From positions 372,001-436,000 of the forward strand of contig CAVVPD010000002.1 of assembly GCA_963750045.1 (NCBI GenBank): 64,000 nucleotides of DNA, given 5' to 3'. A program made the translations under genes and the position numbers. The DNA comes from DASUAS01 sp963750045. Lineage in GTDB: Bacteria; Actinomycetota; Acidimicrobiia; IMCC26256; DASPTH01. The notes beneath the pieces are model-generated. The model was not told where the DNA came from, did not search any database, and saw only the letters and a list, made by a program, of their open reading frames with translations. Shown here in pieces: positions 15,531 through 24,242 of the stretch; position 1 is the first letter of the stretch; the number at the start of each line of letters is the position of its first letter.

Positions 15531-16790
15531 TTAGTGACGTTGCGTGTCGAGGGTGTAGTAGCGGTCGAGTTCGGGCGCGGTGCCGAGGAGCACGATCTTG
15601 TCGCCGAGCGCGCCGATGAGGCCGAGCGTGCCGCCTGGGGTGCCGTGTAGAGCCGCGGGCAGGGCTTGCCAGTGGGTGGGGTCGGTGGACACCCAGGCGT
15701 CGGGATGGTTTGGCTTCCCTGATGTGCCTGCCGCGACCCAGAGGCCACGAGTGCGGGTGACGCTCAGGGCTTGTGCGTCGGGGAACTGGGTGAGGAACGC
15801 GGGATCGACGGTCCAGGTGTGTCCGTGGTCGCCGCTTCGCAGCAGGGGCGTCGGTCGACCGTAGACGTCGATCGAGTCTCCGAACGCGACGGTGGCTCCA
15901 GGGGCAACGGTTCGCAACTGCAGTCGGTCGGGCACGACGAGGTCGACGGGCGAGTCCCACTGGCTACCGCTGGAGCTATACCAGCCGGTAGTGACCCAGT
16001 AGCCGAAGAGTCGCGCGCTGCCGATGTTCGTGATGTCGACGGAGCCGGCAACCCGTGCGCTCGCGGAGTCGAGTACTTGTCGCCACCGCTTCCCGTCTTG
16101 CGACGTCCAGACTGCGGCGTATCCGGATGAACCTCCCCCGCTCGCGATCCACATGCCGTGCTCGATGCGTAGCGCGGAAACATAAGGGCGGCCCATCTGG
16201 GGCGCGGGTGCACCAAACAGTCGAGCGCCATGCGCGAGGACACGCCAGTGTTGACCGTGGTCGGTGGATGTCCACACGAAGGTCGAAATCCCGCTGCCGT
16301 CGGTCCCGATCGCCAATGCCCGAGTGGAATCAGCCGCGAGGGCGTGCACCTCTCCCGAGACCGTGGGGACCCACGCGCCATGCCAGCTGCTGGCGTTGTC
16401 GGAATACCAGATCGCGGCTCGCCACGTGCGTTGTGAACCGATCGGTCGTGCACCTGCAACAAGCATCGACTGCCCCGTCGTCGCAACCGCGTCCAGGGAG
16501 GTCCCGGACCCGAGTCCAGCCGCGGCTTTGGAGTGAAGCTGCCAACTTGCATCGTCGACCGCGGCTGCGGGTGGCTGGGTGACGACCTTGGGTTCGCCTT
16601 GGCCCCGCATCGTGATCGGCACGACAATCGCGACGGCCGCAGCGATGACCATTGCGGCCGCGGTGATGCGACGGCGCGCCACACGACGCCTCGCGACACG
16701 GACGATCCCTTCGAGGTCTCCCTCCTGGATCGGGGTGTGTTCGATGTGCGCAACAAGTTCGCGTCCTGCAGTTCATCAACGTGCGTCACG
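15531..16790 (-). CDS. Membrane-anchored beta-propeller (Asp-box/sialidase-like) protein, sigma-factor partner, frameshifted near its N-terminus
   Basis: The GTG at 16788-16790 lies inside the 3' end of the sigma-factor gene and starts VTHVDELQDA. A one-base shift near 16765 then leads to GRELVAHIEHTPIQEGDLEG and VRVARRRVARRRITAAAMVI, with one transmembrane segment AAAMVIAAAVAIVVPITM. About 350 extracytoplasmic residues follow with repeated Asp-box-like turns (YSDNASSWHG, TSTDHGQHWRVL, TSQDGKRWRQV, RSGDHGHTWTV, VSTDPTHWQAL). That is a multi-bladed propeller. A short cytoplasmic N-terminus, one helix and an outside sensor are typical of anti-sigma-like partners. The partner role is inferred from the overlap with the sigma gene. 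Confidence 0.65.
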
Positions 16791-17270
16791 TTCGACCTCC
16801 GCTGCCGAGTCGTCGAGGACGACCTGTAGTCGCGCGACCGCCGCGTGCAACGTCGACTTGGCGGTGCCCAACGCGCACCCCATCGCGGCGGCGACTTGTG
16901 TGAGTGGCAGATCCAGTCCGTACCGCAAGACAACTGCCAGTCGCTGCCGTTCGGTGAGCAACCCCAACGCCGCTTCGAGCACTGCTCGTCTCGCTACCAA
17001 GTCTGCGACGTCATCCACGACAGTCGTCTCCAACTCAACCGGCCATGGTCTCCGTCGTCGCCTTCTCGCGTACCGAACCGCCGTCACATACACCCAGCCC
17101 GCTGGCCTCTCCATCTTCGACACCTGCCGCCACCGCACGTACGCCCGCGTGAACGCCTCCTGTGCCGCGTCCTCGGCGCTTCTCGCATCACCGAGCGCCA
17201 CCGTCAGGCCGCGGCACACCGACTCATAGTTCTCATCGAAGAACGCCGCGAACGCCGAGTGCAGATCCAC
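16776..17270 (-). CDS. ECF-type (SigE-like) RNA polymerase sigma factor
   Basis: 164 residues, GTG start at 17268-17270. Region 2 is DENYESVCRGLTVALGDARS through DAAQEAFTRAYVRWRQVSKM and ERPAGWVYVTAVRYARRRRR (promoter -10 melting). Region 4 is LLTERQRLAVVLRYGLDLPL and QVAAAMGCALGTAKSTLHAA (the -35-binding helix-turn-helix, about residues 104-147). The gene overlaps the propeller-protein gene, so the two are co-translated. Such sigma factors are held inactive by a membrane partner until an outside signal arrives. The -35/-10 promoter they use is not identifiable here. Confidence 0.88.
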   Translation of the reverse strand: MDLHSAFAAFFDENYESVCRGLTVALGDARSAEDAAQEAFTRAYVRWRQVSKMERPAGWVYVTAVRYARRRRRRPWPVELETTVVDDVADLVARRAVLEAALGLLTERQRLAVVLRYGLDLPLTQVAAAMGCALGTAKSTLHAAVARLQVVLDDSAAEVERDAR

Positions 17271-17488
17271 CTACGTACCTAAGTCCCCAGACATCCGAAA
17301 GGTTCACCCATTGACGCAGATCGGGTGCTCATCGTTGCCTGAGCCTTGCCGCGTCCCCCAAGTGCCGATAGGGGCCGCGCCAGATTGGCGGCGGTCTCAG
17401 GTGCATTTACGCGAGCACCGGGTGGGTCAGCCATTCGCTCCGCCTCGGACCGAGAGCGGAACCGCTCGGTCGGTCAACGCTGAGCTGC

Positions 17489-17776
17489 GTGACGCGCGTG
17501 GTGCGGATGGTGTTCGAGCATCAGGGCGAGTATCCGTCGCAGTGGAAGGCGATCTGCGCGATCGGCGAGAAGCTCGGGGTGCATCACGAGACGTTGCGGA
17601 TCTGGGTGCGTCGCGTGGAGGTCGACGAAGGCCGCCGGCCGGGGCTCACTACCGATGAACGGGCGCGGCTGAAGGAACTCGAACGGGAGAACCGCGAGCT
17701 GCGCCGCGCGAACGAGATCCTGAAGTCGGCGTCGGTTTTCTTCGCGACCGAGCTCGACGGTCGAACCAGGAAGTGA
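17489..17776 (+). CDS. IS3-family transposase OrfA, N-terminus shifted
   Basis: 95 residues from a GTG start: MTRVVRMVFEHQGEYPSQWK, AICAIGEKLGVHHETLRIWV (helix-turn-helix) and KELERENRELRRANEILKSA (coiled coil). Family members normally start PELRERAVRMV; the bases upstream encode AELRD in another frame, so one base near 17490 has been inserted or lost. The stop overlaps the orfB start by 4 bp. Its sequence differs clearly from the OrfA at 6.0 kb. Confidence 0.75.
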   Translation: MTRVVRMVFEHQGEYPSQWKAICAIGEKLGVHHETLRIWVRRVEVDEGRRPGLTTDERARLKELERENRELRRANEILKSASVFFATELDGRTRK

Positions 17777-18690
17777 TCGCCTACATCGACGCGCACCGGG
17801 ACCGTTTCGGGGTCGAGCCGATCTGCAAAGCGTTGCAGTTCGCCCCACGCACGTACTGGGCGGCGAAGGCACGGCCGGTCTCGGCTCGGCGTGTACGTGA
17901 CGAGGTGTTGAAGCCGGAGATCGTCCGGGTCCACGCGGAGAACTTCGGCGTGTATGGCGCGGACAAGGTCTGGGCGCAGCTCAACCGCGAAGGACAGCGG
18001 GTTGCGCGTTGCACAATCGAACGACTGATGCGCGATCTCGGATTGCGGGGAGCGGTGCGGGGCAAGAAGCACCGCACCACGGTCGCTGACGAGACCGTGG
18101 CGCGGCCTCGTGATCGGGTGGATCGGAACTTCACGGCGCCGGCTCCGAACCGGTTGTGGGTCGCGGACCTGACCTACGTCAGGACGTGGTCGGGGTTCGT
18201 CTACGTCGCGTTCATCACCGACGTGTACTCGCGGATGATCGTCGGCTGGCAAGCATCACGGTCGTTGCGCACCGACCTCGCGCTCGATGCTCTGGAGCAA
18301 GCGATCTGGTCTCGTCAACGCGCCGGTCAGGACCTCACCGGGCTCGTGCATCACTCCGACCGCGGCGTGCAATATCTCGCGATTCGCTACACCGAACGCC
18401 TCGCCGCGAACGAGATCGTGAACTCGGTCGGCTCACGCGGCGACAGCTACGACAACGCGCTCGCCGAGTCGATCAACGGGCTCTACAAGACCGAGCTCGT
18501 GCGCAACAAGGGTCCGTGGCGCGGTCTCGATGACCTCGAGCTCGCCACCCTCGAGTGGGTCGACTGGTTCAACCACCGTCGCCTCTTCGAAGACCACGGG
18601 CGCATCCCACCCGCCGAGTTCGAAGCGAACTACTACCGTCACGAAGTCTCACGCCGCGAGGCTGAGACTCACGCCCACGAGCCTGCATGA
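17773..18690 (+). CDS. IS3-family transposase OrfB
   Basis: 305 residues starting MIAYIDAHRDRFGVEPICKA. The rve catalytic core shows NRLWVADLTYVRTWSGFVYV (first Asp), HHSDRGVQYLAIRYTERLAA (second Asp) and SYDNALAESINGLYKTELVR (Glu), with the family end HRRLFEDHGRIPPAEFEANY. All three acids are kept. OrfB carries out strand cleavage and joining together with OrfA. It is of the IS51/IS1533-like type rather than the type at 5 kb. Confidence 0.9.
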   Translation: MIAYIDAHRDRFGVEPICKALQFAPRTYWAAKARPVSARRVRDEVLKPEIVRVHAENFGVYGADKVWAQLNREGQRVARCTIERLMRDLGLRGAVRGKKHRTTVADETVARPRDRVDRNFTAPAPNRLWVADLTYVRTWSGFVYVAFITDVYSRMIVGWQASRSLRTDLALDALEQAIWSRQRAGQDLTGLVHHSDRGVQYLAIRYTERLAANEIVNSVGSRGDSYDNALAESINGLYKTELVRNKGPWRGLDDLELATLEWVDWFNHRRLFEDHGRIPPAEFEANYYRHEVSRREAETHAHEPA

Positions 18691-18733
18691 AACCCGGGGC
18701 GGTTCATGTCGATGGGTGGGAACAAACGGCGAC

Positions 18734-19727
18734 GTGACAAGGGTCGAGGTGGGCGGAGCCCGGCGAGCGGCTGTCGGGGCGATCCTGGTCGTCTTCAGTC
18801 TGTGTGTGTGCGCGTGCGCGGTGCCCAACGCCAGCGGTCAGGGGCCGGTGACGTACGTCGCGCCCGCCCACGTGCGACACGCTCGGTGTCGCTTACGGCC
18901 CGCAGCCGTCCCAGCTCCTCGATATCCACCTTCCGGCCACCGGCACCGGGCCCTTCCCCGTCGTCGTCTACCTCCACAGCGGCGGCTGGATCGCAGGCAC
19001 GCGTAGCGCCGTCCCTGACGCTATCGAGACTCTGGTCGCCGATACCGGCGTCGCGTTGGTGTCGGTCGACTACCGGCTCGTCACCACGAACCCAGATGGC
19101 AGCTTCTCCAACACCTCCCCGACCGCGAGCTACGACACCGACCGAGCGATCCGCTTCGTGCGCGCCAACGCGGCGCGCTGGAACCTGAACCCCGACATGA
19201 TCATCGTCGCCGGCGCGTCCGCCGGCGGCCAACTCGCCGCGATGGCCGGAGCCGCACCCGGCGTGTACCACGACCCCACGCTGTCGTCCGACGAGCTCGC
19301 GGTCTCGCCGACAGTGCAGGGTGTCATCGACTACGCGGGCTTTTCGGACCTCACCACCTTCTACCAGGCCGGGGGTTGGGCGCCGGGGCTGACCACAGCA
19401 TTGCTCGGTTGCGTAGCGGGCCAGGTCCGGACGTGTGACCCGGTGAAGATGCGCGACGCGAGCATCGCACCCCACCTGACTGCGAGCGCACCACCGGCGT
19501 ACCTGGCCTACGGCCAGCAGGACACCTTGGTGCTGCCCAGCACCCAGGGAACACCACTGGCGCTGCAGTGGGCGCATGTGCGGGGCGATCTCGCGATGCC
19601 GGTGTGGCCCACGCGAGGGTTCTGGTACGAGGACGAAGCCAACGCCGACCACAACTTCTACCTCTGGAACTCCAACTACAAGACCATGGAGTTATGGGTC
19701 AAGTTCGTGGTTGCCGGCGCGCTCTAG
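18734..19727 (+). pseudogene. Secreted alpha/beta-hydrolase (carboxylesterase type), frameshifted
   Basis: A GTG at 18734 starts VTRVEVGGARRAAVGAILVV, an export signal with a Cys-rich end (FSLCVCACAVPN) that could be a lipoprotein box. Near 18875 the reading frame shifts and continues CDTLGVAYGPQPSQLLDIHL, PVVVYLHSGGWIAG (HGG-type oxyanion hole), VSVDYRLV, MIIVAGASAGGQLAAMAGAA (GxSxG nucleophile) and DEANADHNFYLWNS with the likely catalytic His. This is the hormone-sensitive-lipase/carboxylesterase arrangement. One indel separates the signal peptide from the enzyme, so the gene is broken or the assembly is wrong here. It directly follows the IS3 right end. Confidence 0.7.
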
Positions 19728-19871
19728 TAGCACAACACACACAGTGACGCTACCGAGACAGAGCGTCGGCGCACTGAGCCGTAACTCGGATCACGCTTCC
19801 GTTCTGGAGCCGCGCCAGATCACAGCCGTTCTGTCGCCCGAAGTTCTGCCGACAGATGCACGCCTCGGTTA

Positions 19872-19898
19872 CTCGTGTGGCATCGGTGTGGCATCAGA
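19872..19898. repeat. Right end repeat of accessory island (candidate attR)
   Basis: Direct repeat partner of 3686-3712 (25 of 27 identical) with the same doubled GTGTGGCAT unit. It lies 45 bp left of operator site 3 and marks the return to uninterrupted catabolic genes. Confidence 0.5.
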
Positions 19899-19942
19899 GG
19901 CCGGTTGCGGCGCAACGCCGCAGGTCAGAGCGGGCGTGTCAT

Positions 19943-19957
19943 CTGATGACCCGTCAG
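19943..19957. promoter_or_regulatory. Palindromic operator, site 3 (acyl-CoA ligase operon)
   Basis: CTGAT-GACCC-GTCAG, the same variant core as site 2 and identical to it over 19 nt. It ends 18 bp before the ATG at 19976, so the transcript is probably leaderless or very short-leadered and the site would block RNA polymerase. Confidence 0.62.
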
Positions 19958-19975
19958 ACGCCTCCGTGGTCCAAG

Positions 19976-21577
19976 ATGTCCGGCATGGAAACCACCGCCA
20001 TCCAGGAATTCCAGACTCACGGCCAGGACATCCCCTGGCTCCTCGAACACTGGGCGGACCGCAAGCCCGACCATGCGGCGCTCGTCTGGTCCCCACGCGA
20101 GGGGGATGTCCGACGGTGGACCTACGCCGAGCTCCTCGTCGACGTGCGACGCGTGGCGGCCGGACTCGATGCCCGAGGTATCGCCAAGGGCGACAAGGTG
20201 CTCATCCACGCGGAGAACTGCCCCGAGATGGTGCTGGCGTGGCTGGCGTGCGCCGCCCTGGGCGCGGTCGCGGTCACCACGAACACGAAGTCGGTCGGCG
20301 CGGAGATCACGTATTTCGCCGAGCACACCGGCGCGGTGGCGGCCATCACCCAGCCGCAGTACGCGGCAACGATCGCGGCGGCGGCGCCGGCGCTGAAGTG
20401 GATCGTCGTCACCGACGACAACAGCGGGGAGCCAGCCGGAGGTTCGGAGTCAGCGCACGGCTTCGACACGTTCGCAACGCTCCTCGGCGACGCGCAGGAC
20501 TGGACCCCGCGGTCGCCCGAGCCGATGCTGCCCTTCGGGATCATGTTCACCTCGGGTACCACCAGCCGGCCGAAGGCCGTCGTCCACACCCACGCCAACG
20601 CGATCTGGGCCAGCCGTACCGGCCCGCGCAACATCGACATCGCGACCGACGACACCTACCTGATCTATCTCCCGTTCTTCCACGTGAACGCGGAGAGTTG
20701 GAGCCTCTTCTCGGTGCTGGGCGTCGGCGCGACCGCGGTGCTCATGCCGAAGTGGTCGCAGAGCCGGTTCTGGCCGGTGATCGAGGAGCACGGCGTGACG
20801 CACATCTCGGTGATGCCGTTCGTGATGGGCGCCCTCGCCAGCCCCGACAAGCCCGCGGACCACACCCTTCGGGTCGGCGTGTTCGGGCTGATCATGCCCG
20901 ACCTCGACAAGCTGTTCGGGATCGCGGTGTACGCCGCCTACGGCATGACCGAGACGGTCACGCACTGCATCACCGGGAAGCCCCAGGAGCAGCTGCCGAC
21001 CCGCTCGATGGGCCACGTGACGCCGGGTTACGAGATCGCCGTCGTCGACAAGGAGAGCGGCGAGCTGTGCACCGTTGGGCAGACCGGTGAGTTGTGGATG
21101 CGCGGCACACGCGGCATCCAGTTGTTCCTCGAGTACTACGACAACGACGAGGCCAACGCCACGGCATTCGAGGACGGCTGGTTCAAGACCGGCGACATGG
21201 TGAAGATGGGTGCCGGCGGCAACGTCTTCTACCAGGAGCGCGACAAGGATCTCCTGAAGGTCGGCGGCGAGAACGTGTCGGCCAAAGAGGTCGAGGAACT
21301 GATCGTGGCACACCCCGCGGTCCAGGCTGTCGCCGTGGTCGGCAAGGACCACGAGTTCCTCAGCGAAGTCGCGGTCGCGTTCGTGATCAAGACGCCGGGC
21401 GACCACGACGACGCCGCGGTGACCGCGGAGATCATCGAGACGTGCCACCAGAACCTGGCCGGATTCAAGGTGCCGCGTGCGGTCTACTTCGTCGACCAGT
21501 TCCCGACCGGCACGCTCGACAAGATCCTCAAGAACAAGTTGCGGGAGATGGCCAACGAGCGTCCGCCTGTCGAGTAG
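19976..21577 (+). CDS. AMP-forming acyl-CoA synthetase (FadD/CaiC type)
   Basis: About 533 residues from the ATG at 19976; ATG 19985 is an alternative. The ATP-binding P-loop is FTSGTTSRPKAVVHTHANAI (about residues 185-204). The A5-like box is YAAYGMTETVTHCITG, and the adenylation-thioesterification hinge is FKTGDMVKMGAGGNVFYQER with DKDLLKVGGENVSAKEVEEL. The catalytic Lys lies in PTGTLDKILKNKLRE near the end. The enzyme activates a carboxylic acid with ATP and CoA. An operator of the regulon directly precedes it. The substrate is not determined, but a steroid-derived or other bulky acid is likely from the context. Confidence 0.87.
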   Translation: MSGMETTAIQEFQTHGQDIPWLLEHWADRKPDHAALVWSPREGDVRRWTYAELLVDVRRVAAGLDARGIAKGDKVLIHAENCPEMVLAWLACAALGAVAVTTNTKSVGAEITYFAEHTGAVAAITQPQYAATIAAAAPALKWIVVTDDNSGEPAGGSESAHGFDTFATLLGDAQDWTPRSPEPMLPFGIMFTSGTTSRPKAVVHTHANAIWASRTGPRNIDIATDDTYLIYLPFFHVNAESWSLFSVLGVGATAVLMPKWSQSRFWPVIEEHGVTHISVMPFVMGALASPDKPADHTLRVGVFGLIMPDLDKLFGIAVYAAYGMTETVTHCITGKPQEQLPTRSMGHVTPGYEIAVVDKESGELCTVGQTGELWMRGTRGIQLFLEYYDNDEANATAFEDGWFKTGDMVKMGAGGNVFYQERDKDLLKVGGENVSAKEVEELIVAHPAVQAVAVVGKDHEFLSEVAVAFVIKTPGDHDDAAVTAEIIETCHQNLAGFKVPRAVYFVDQFPTGTLDKILKNKLREMANERPPVE

Positions 21578-21620
21578 GTCCCGTACGCTGCTGATCTCTA
21601 CTACGCGGGAGGGCCGCACG

Positions 21621-22862
21621 ATGCTCGGGAACATCCAGCGACGGTCGGCCGCGGCCGTCGTCGTGGTCGCCCTCCTCGCCCTCGGCATCGCCGGCGTGTC
21701 GTCCTCCCGCCCCGAAGCATCGGCCGCATCCCGGAGGTCGCGCTCGGGCGGCGAAGCGGCAGCGATCGTCGCCATCGCCCGCGAGGCCATGACCACCGAT
21801 CACCTCAATGCGGTCATCGTGCGGGTCACCGTCGACGGCAAGCCGGTGGTCACCCGAGCGCTCGGCACGTCGATGACGGGCGTCCCTGCGACCACGGCCA
21901 TGCACTTCCGCAACGGTGCCGTCGCCATCTCGTACGTGACGACGCTGCTCATGGAGTACGTCGACCAGCACCGGGTCAACCTCGACGATCCCGTGGCCCG
22001 CTGGTTCCCGAACCTGCCCGAAGCCGACAAGGTCACCCTGAAGATGTTGGCCAACATGACCTCGGGCTACCCGGACTACGTGACCAGCCCCGAGTTCGCT
22101 GCCGCGCTCTTGGCCGATCCGTTTCGGAGCTTCTCCACGTCGCAGCAGCTCGAGTACGCGTTCGCCCGCCCGATGTCGTTCTCCCCGGGTACGAACTGGG
22201 GATACGCGCACACCAACATCGTCGTCCTCGGCCAGATCCTCGAGAAGGTCGGGAGGCAGCCGTTGGCCACCTTGTTGCGCAAGAAGGTGCTCGGCCCGTT
22301 GGGCTTGACCGACACCGTCGCCTCCCGGACCGGCGCCATCCCGAGTCCGGCCCTGCACGCGTTCGACTCCGAGCGACGGTCGTCACTCGGCATTCCGCCG
22401 ACGGTGCCCTTCTACGAGGAGTCGACGTTCTGGAACCCGTCGTGGACCCTCGCCGACGGTTCGGTGCAGACGACCGACATCTTCGACATGACGAAGACCG
22501 CCGAGGGCATCGGCGGCGGCACCCTGTTGTCGAAGTCCTCGTACGAGGCGCAGACCGGCCCCCACCTGCTCGGCTTCGGGAGCTCGCTCCCCGGCTGCTC
22601 CTGCCGCCAACAGGTCGAGGGCTACAACTACGGGCTCGGCATCGTGCGGTCGGGCTCGTGGCTCCTCCAGAACCCCTTGTTCAGTGGCTATGCGGCCACC
22701 GAGGCCTACCTCCCGTCGAAGAAGATCGCCATCGCCGTCGCCGTGACCTTCGGACCGGACGCGTTCGACTCGGAGGGGAACTACTCCAACTCCAGCGACG
22801 GGATCTTCCGCGCGATCGGCGCCGAACTGGCCCCGGACGACGCGCCACCGACCAAGCGGTAG
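21621..22862 (+). CDS. Class C beta-lactamase-fold protein lacking the SxxK active site
   Basis: 413 residues, with ATG 21621 after GGGAGGG. An export signal (AAAVVVVALLALGIAGVSSS) is followed by the serine beta-lactamase-like fold. At the position where active members have GSVTK, this one has FRNGAVAISYVTTLLMEYVD, so both the catalytic Ser and Lys are replaced (Ala and Ile). The YxN box is also altered (GYAHTN) and no HxG/KTG triad is obvious. VNLDDPVARWFPNLP and KMLANMTSGYPDY are otherwise normal. It is probably a non-hydrolytic exported binding protein. It sits 43 bp after the ligase and could share its operator. Confidence 0.78.
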   Translation: MLGNIQRRSAAAVVVVALLALGIAGVSSSRPEASAASRRSRSGGEAAAIVAIAREAMTTDHLNAVIVRVTVDGKPVVTRALGTSMTGVPATTAMHFRNGAVAISYVTTLLMEYVDQHRVNLDDPVARWFPNLPEADKVTLKMLANMTSGYPDYVTSPEFAAALLADPFRSFSTSQQLEYAFARPMSFSPGTNWGYAHTNIVVLGQILEKVGRQPLATLLRKKVLGPLGLTDTVASRTGAIPSPALHAFDSERRSSLGIPPTVPFYEESTFWNPSWTLADGSVQTTDIFDMTKTAEGIGGGTLLSKSSYEAQTGPHLLGFGSSLPGCSCRQQVEGYNYGLGIVRSGSWLLQNPLFSGYAATEAYLPSKKIAIAVAVTFGPDAFDSEGNYSNSSDGIFRAIGAELAPDDAPPTKR

Positions 22863-22898
22863 CCGACCGCCACGAACGCGTGCCGGGCGGGTGCTGTC

Positions 22899-23210
22899 CT
22901 ACCGCGAGGTCTCCTCGACCACCGTGAGGTCGACGAACTCCGGTGCGCCGTCGAAGATCTCGGCCATCGTTGCCCTCGCGTCCTGGAGCCGCTCCTGGCG
23001 TCGCGGATCGCTCTCACGCGCCCGCGCCTGTTCTTCACTCTCGAAGACGACCAACATGTAGACCCGGCCCGGGTCGTTCTGGTCGTGCATCGCCGTCGAC
23101 CGTACGAGCCCGGAGCCGGGCTGTTCGGCCGCCTGCAACTGCTCCCACAGCAGCGAAAGACCCTGCTCGTGGCCCTTCTTCAGCTGTGCCGTGATGAGCT
23201 GTGCCCACAT
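22899..23210 (-). CDS. Antibiotic-biosynthesis-monooxygenase-like (ABM) domain protein
   Basis: 103 residues: MWAQLITAQLKKGHEQGLSL, LRSTAMHDQND-like turn (VRSTAMHDQNDPGRVYMLVV) and FESEEQARARESDPRRQERL. The beta-alpha-beta pattern with a final strand FVDLTVVEETSR fits the dimeric ferredoxin-like ABM fold. Such proteins range from heme-degrading to quinone-forming enzymes, and many have no known function. No substrate-specific residues are evident. It is a minus-strand gene convergent with the beta-lactamase-fold gene. Confidence 0.72.
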   Translation of the reverse strand: MWAQLITAQLKKGHEQGLSLLWEQLQAAEQPGSGLVRSTAMHDQNDPGRVYMLVVFESEEQARARESDPRRQERLQDARATMAEIFDGAPEFVDLTVVEETSR

Positions 23211-23300
23211 ACCAGAACCCCCGTTCGCGCCGACGACGGTTCGACAGTACCGCGGTCATGCCGCGGGGGCATCCGCGATCGAGCGGGTCGGCGCTGCGGT

Positions 23301-24182
23301 TCAGGGTGACACCGGGCCTGGATCGAGACCCGGCCATGGTGGCAGCGGGAGCCCCGGGGTCGGCATGCCTTCCCACGCGACGACCCGGCCCGGGATCGCA
23401 TCGGTGGCGTAGAGGGTACGGAGATCGTCGCCACCGAAGCAGCAATTGGTCGTGAGGCCGTCGCCGGGGACGGCGAGGAACTCGACGATCGCGCCGTCGG
23501 GATCGACGACCCGCACACCGTGGTCGGTCGTCGACGCGACGTAGAAGCGGCCCTCGGCATCGAGGCAGAAGCCGTCACCGCCGCCGGGACCGAGTTCCTC
23601 GATCACCCACCCCCGAGCACCGTCGTCGCTCACGGTTTGGAGCCCGCGGGCTTCGACCACCACCAGGTCGCCGCCGGGCGTGAACGCGATGCCGTTGCAG
23701 TAGTGGAAGCCGTCGGCAACGACGGAGACCCGCCCGTCACGTTCGAGCACCATCACCCGTCCGACCGGCGTCTCGGGTGGTGGGTGGTGCCCTGGATCGG
23801 TGAAGAAGATGCGACCGTCGTCCGCGACCGCCAAGTCGTTCGGTGCCCGAAAGCCGTGATCGACGAGGTACGAGACGGAGCCGTCGGCGCGCGCGAGCTG
23901 CAATCCGGGCGTCGCGGTCCGGAACGCCGGTGGGTCGTCGAACAGGCCCAAGCGGGAGAAGTCGATGCCACCGTTCTGGGTCACGATGATCGATCCGCCG
24001 GCGGCGAGCGCGGCTCCGTTGGCGCCGCCGCCCACGTCGGCGAACAGGTCGGCGACGCCGGTCGTCACGTCGATCCGATACAACGCGCCGTCGGCCACAC
24101 TCGTGACCACCAGCGTGTCGTCGCCACACCACACCGGGCCCTCACCGAACCGGATGCCGCTGCACACGTCTGCGCTCTGCAC
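23301..24182 (-). CDS. SMP-30/gluconolactonase/LRE-like six-bladed propeller hydrolase
   Basis: 293 residues. The N-terminal IRFGEGPVWCGDDTLVVTSV carries the metal-binding Glu of this family. FRAPNDLAVADDGRIFFTDP (about residues 110-129) includes the conserved Asn and Asp, and FHYCNGIAFTPGGDLVVVEA carries another conserved Asn. DGFCLDAEGRFYVAST and TNCCFGGDDLRTLYATDA complete the blade pattern. Members open lactones or hydrolyse related esters with a divalent metal. In this region it may act on a steroid-ring lactone or another hydroxyacid lactone (inference from neighbours only). Confidence 0.87.
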   Translation of the reverse strand: MQSADVCSGIRFGEGPVWCGDDTLVVTSVADGALYRIDVTTGVADLFADVGGGANGAALAAGGSIIVTQNGGIDFSRLGLFDDPPAFRTATPGLQLARADGSVSYLVDHGFRAPNDLAVADDGRIFFTDPGHHPPPETPVGRVMVLERDGRVSVVADGFHYCNGIAFTPGGDLVVVEARGLQTVSDDGARGWVIEELGPGGGDGFCLDAEGRFYVASTTDHGVRVVDPDGAIVEFLAVPGDGLTTNCCFGGDDLRTLYATDAIPGRVVAWEGMPTPGLPLPPWPGLDPGPVSP

Positions 24183-24242
24183 GCCTCACCTCCGTCACGG
24201 GGTTCACCTTCGTCTCGGCCTCGCGCGTGCGCCTCGGGAGCA

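Larger units (their letters stand above)
17489..18706 (+). mobile_element. IS3-family element, left end missing
   Basis: Contains orfA and orfB. The right end at 18690-18706 (AAACCCGGGGCGGTTCA) matches the TGAACCGCCCCGG-type terminal repeat of many IS3 elements. No corresponding TGAACCGCC is found in the 200 bp upstream of orfA, and orfA has lost its first residues by a frameshift. The element is therefore probably immobile. Confidence 0.6.
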
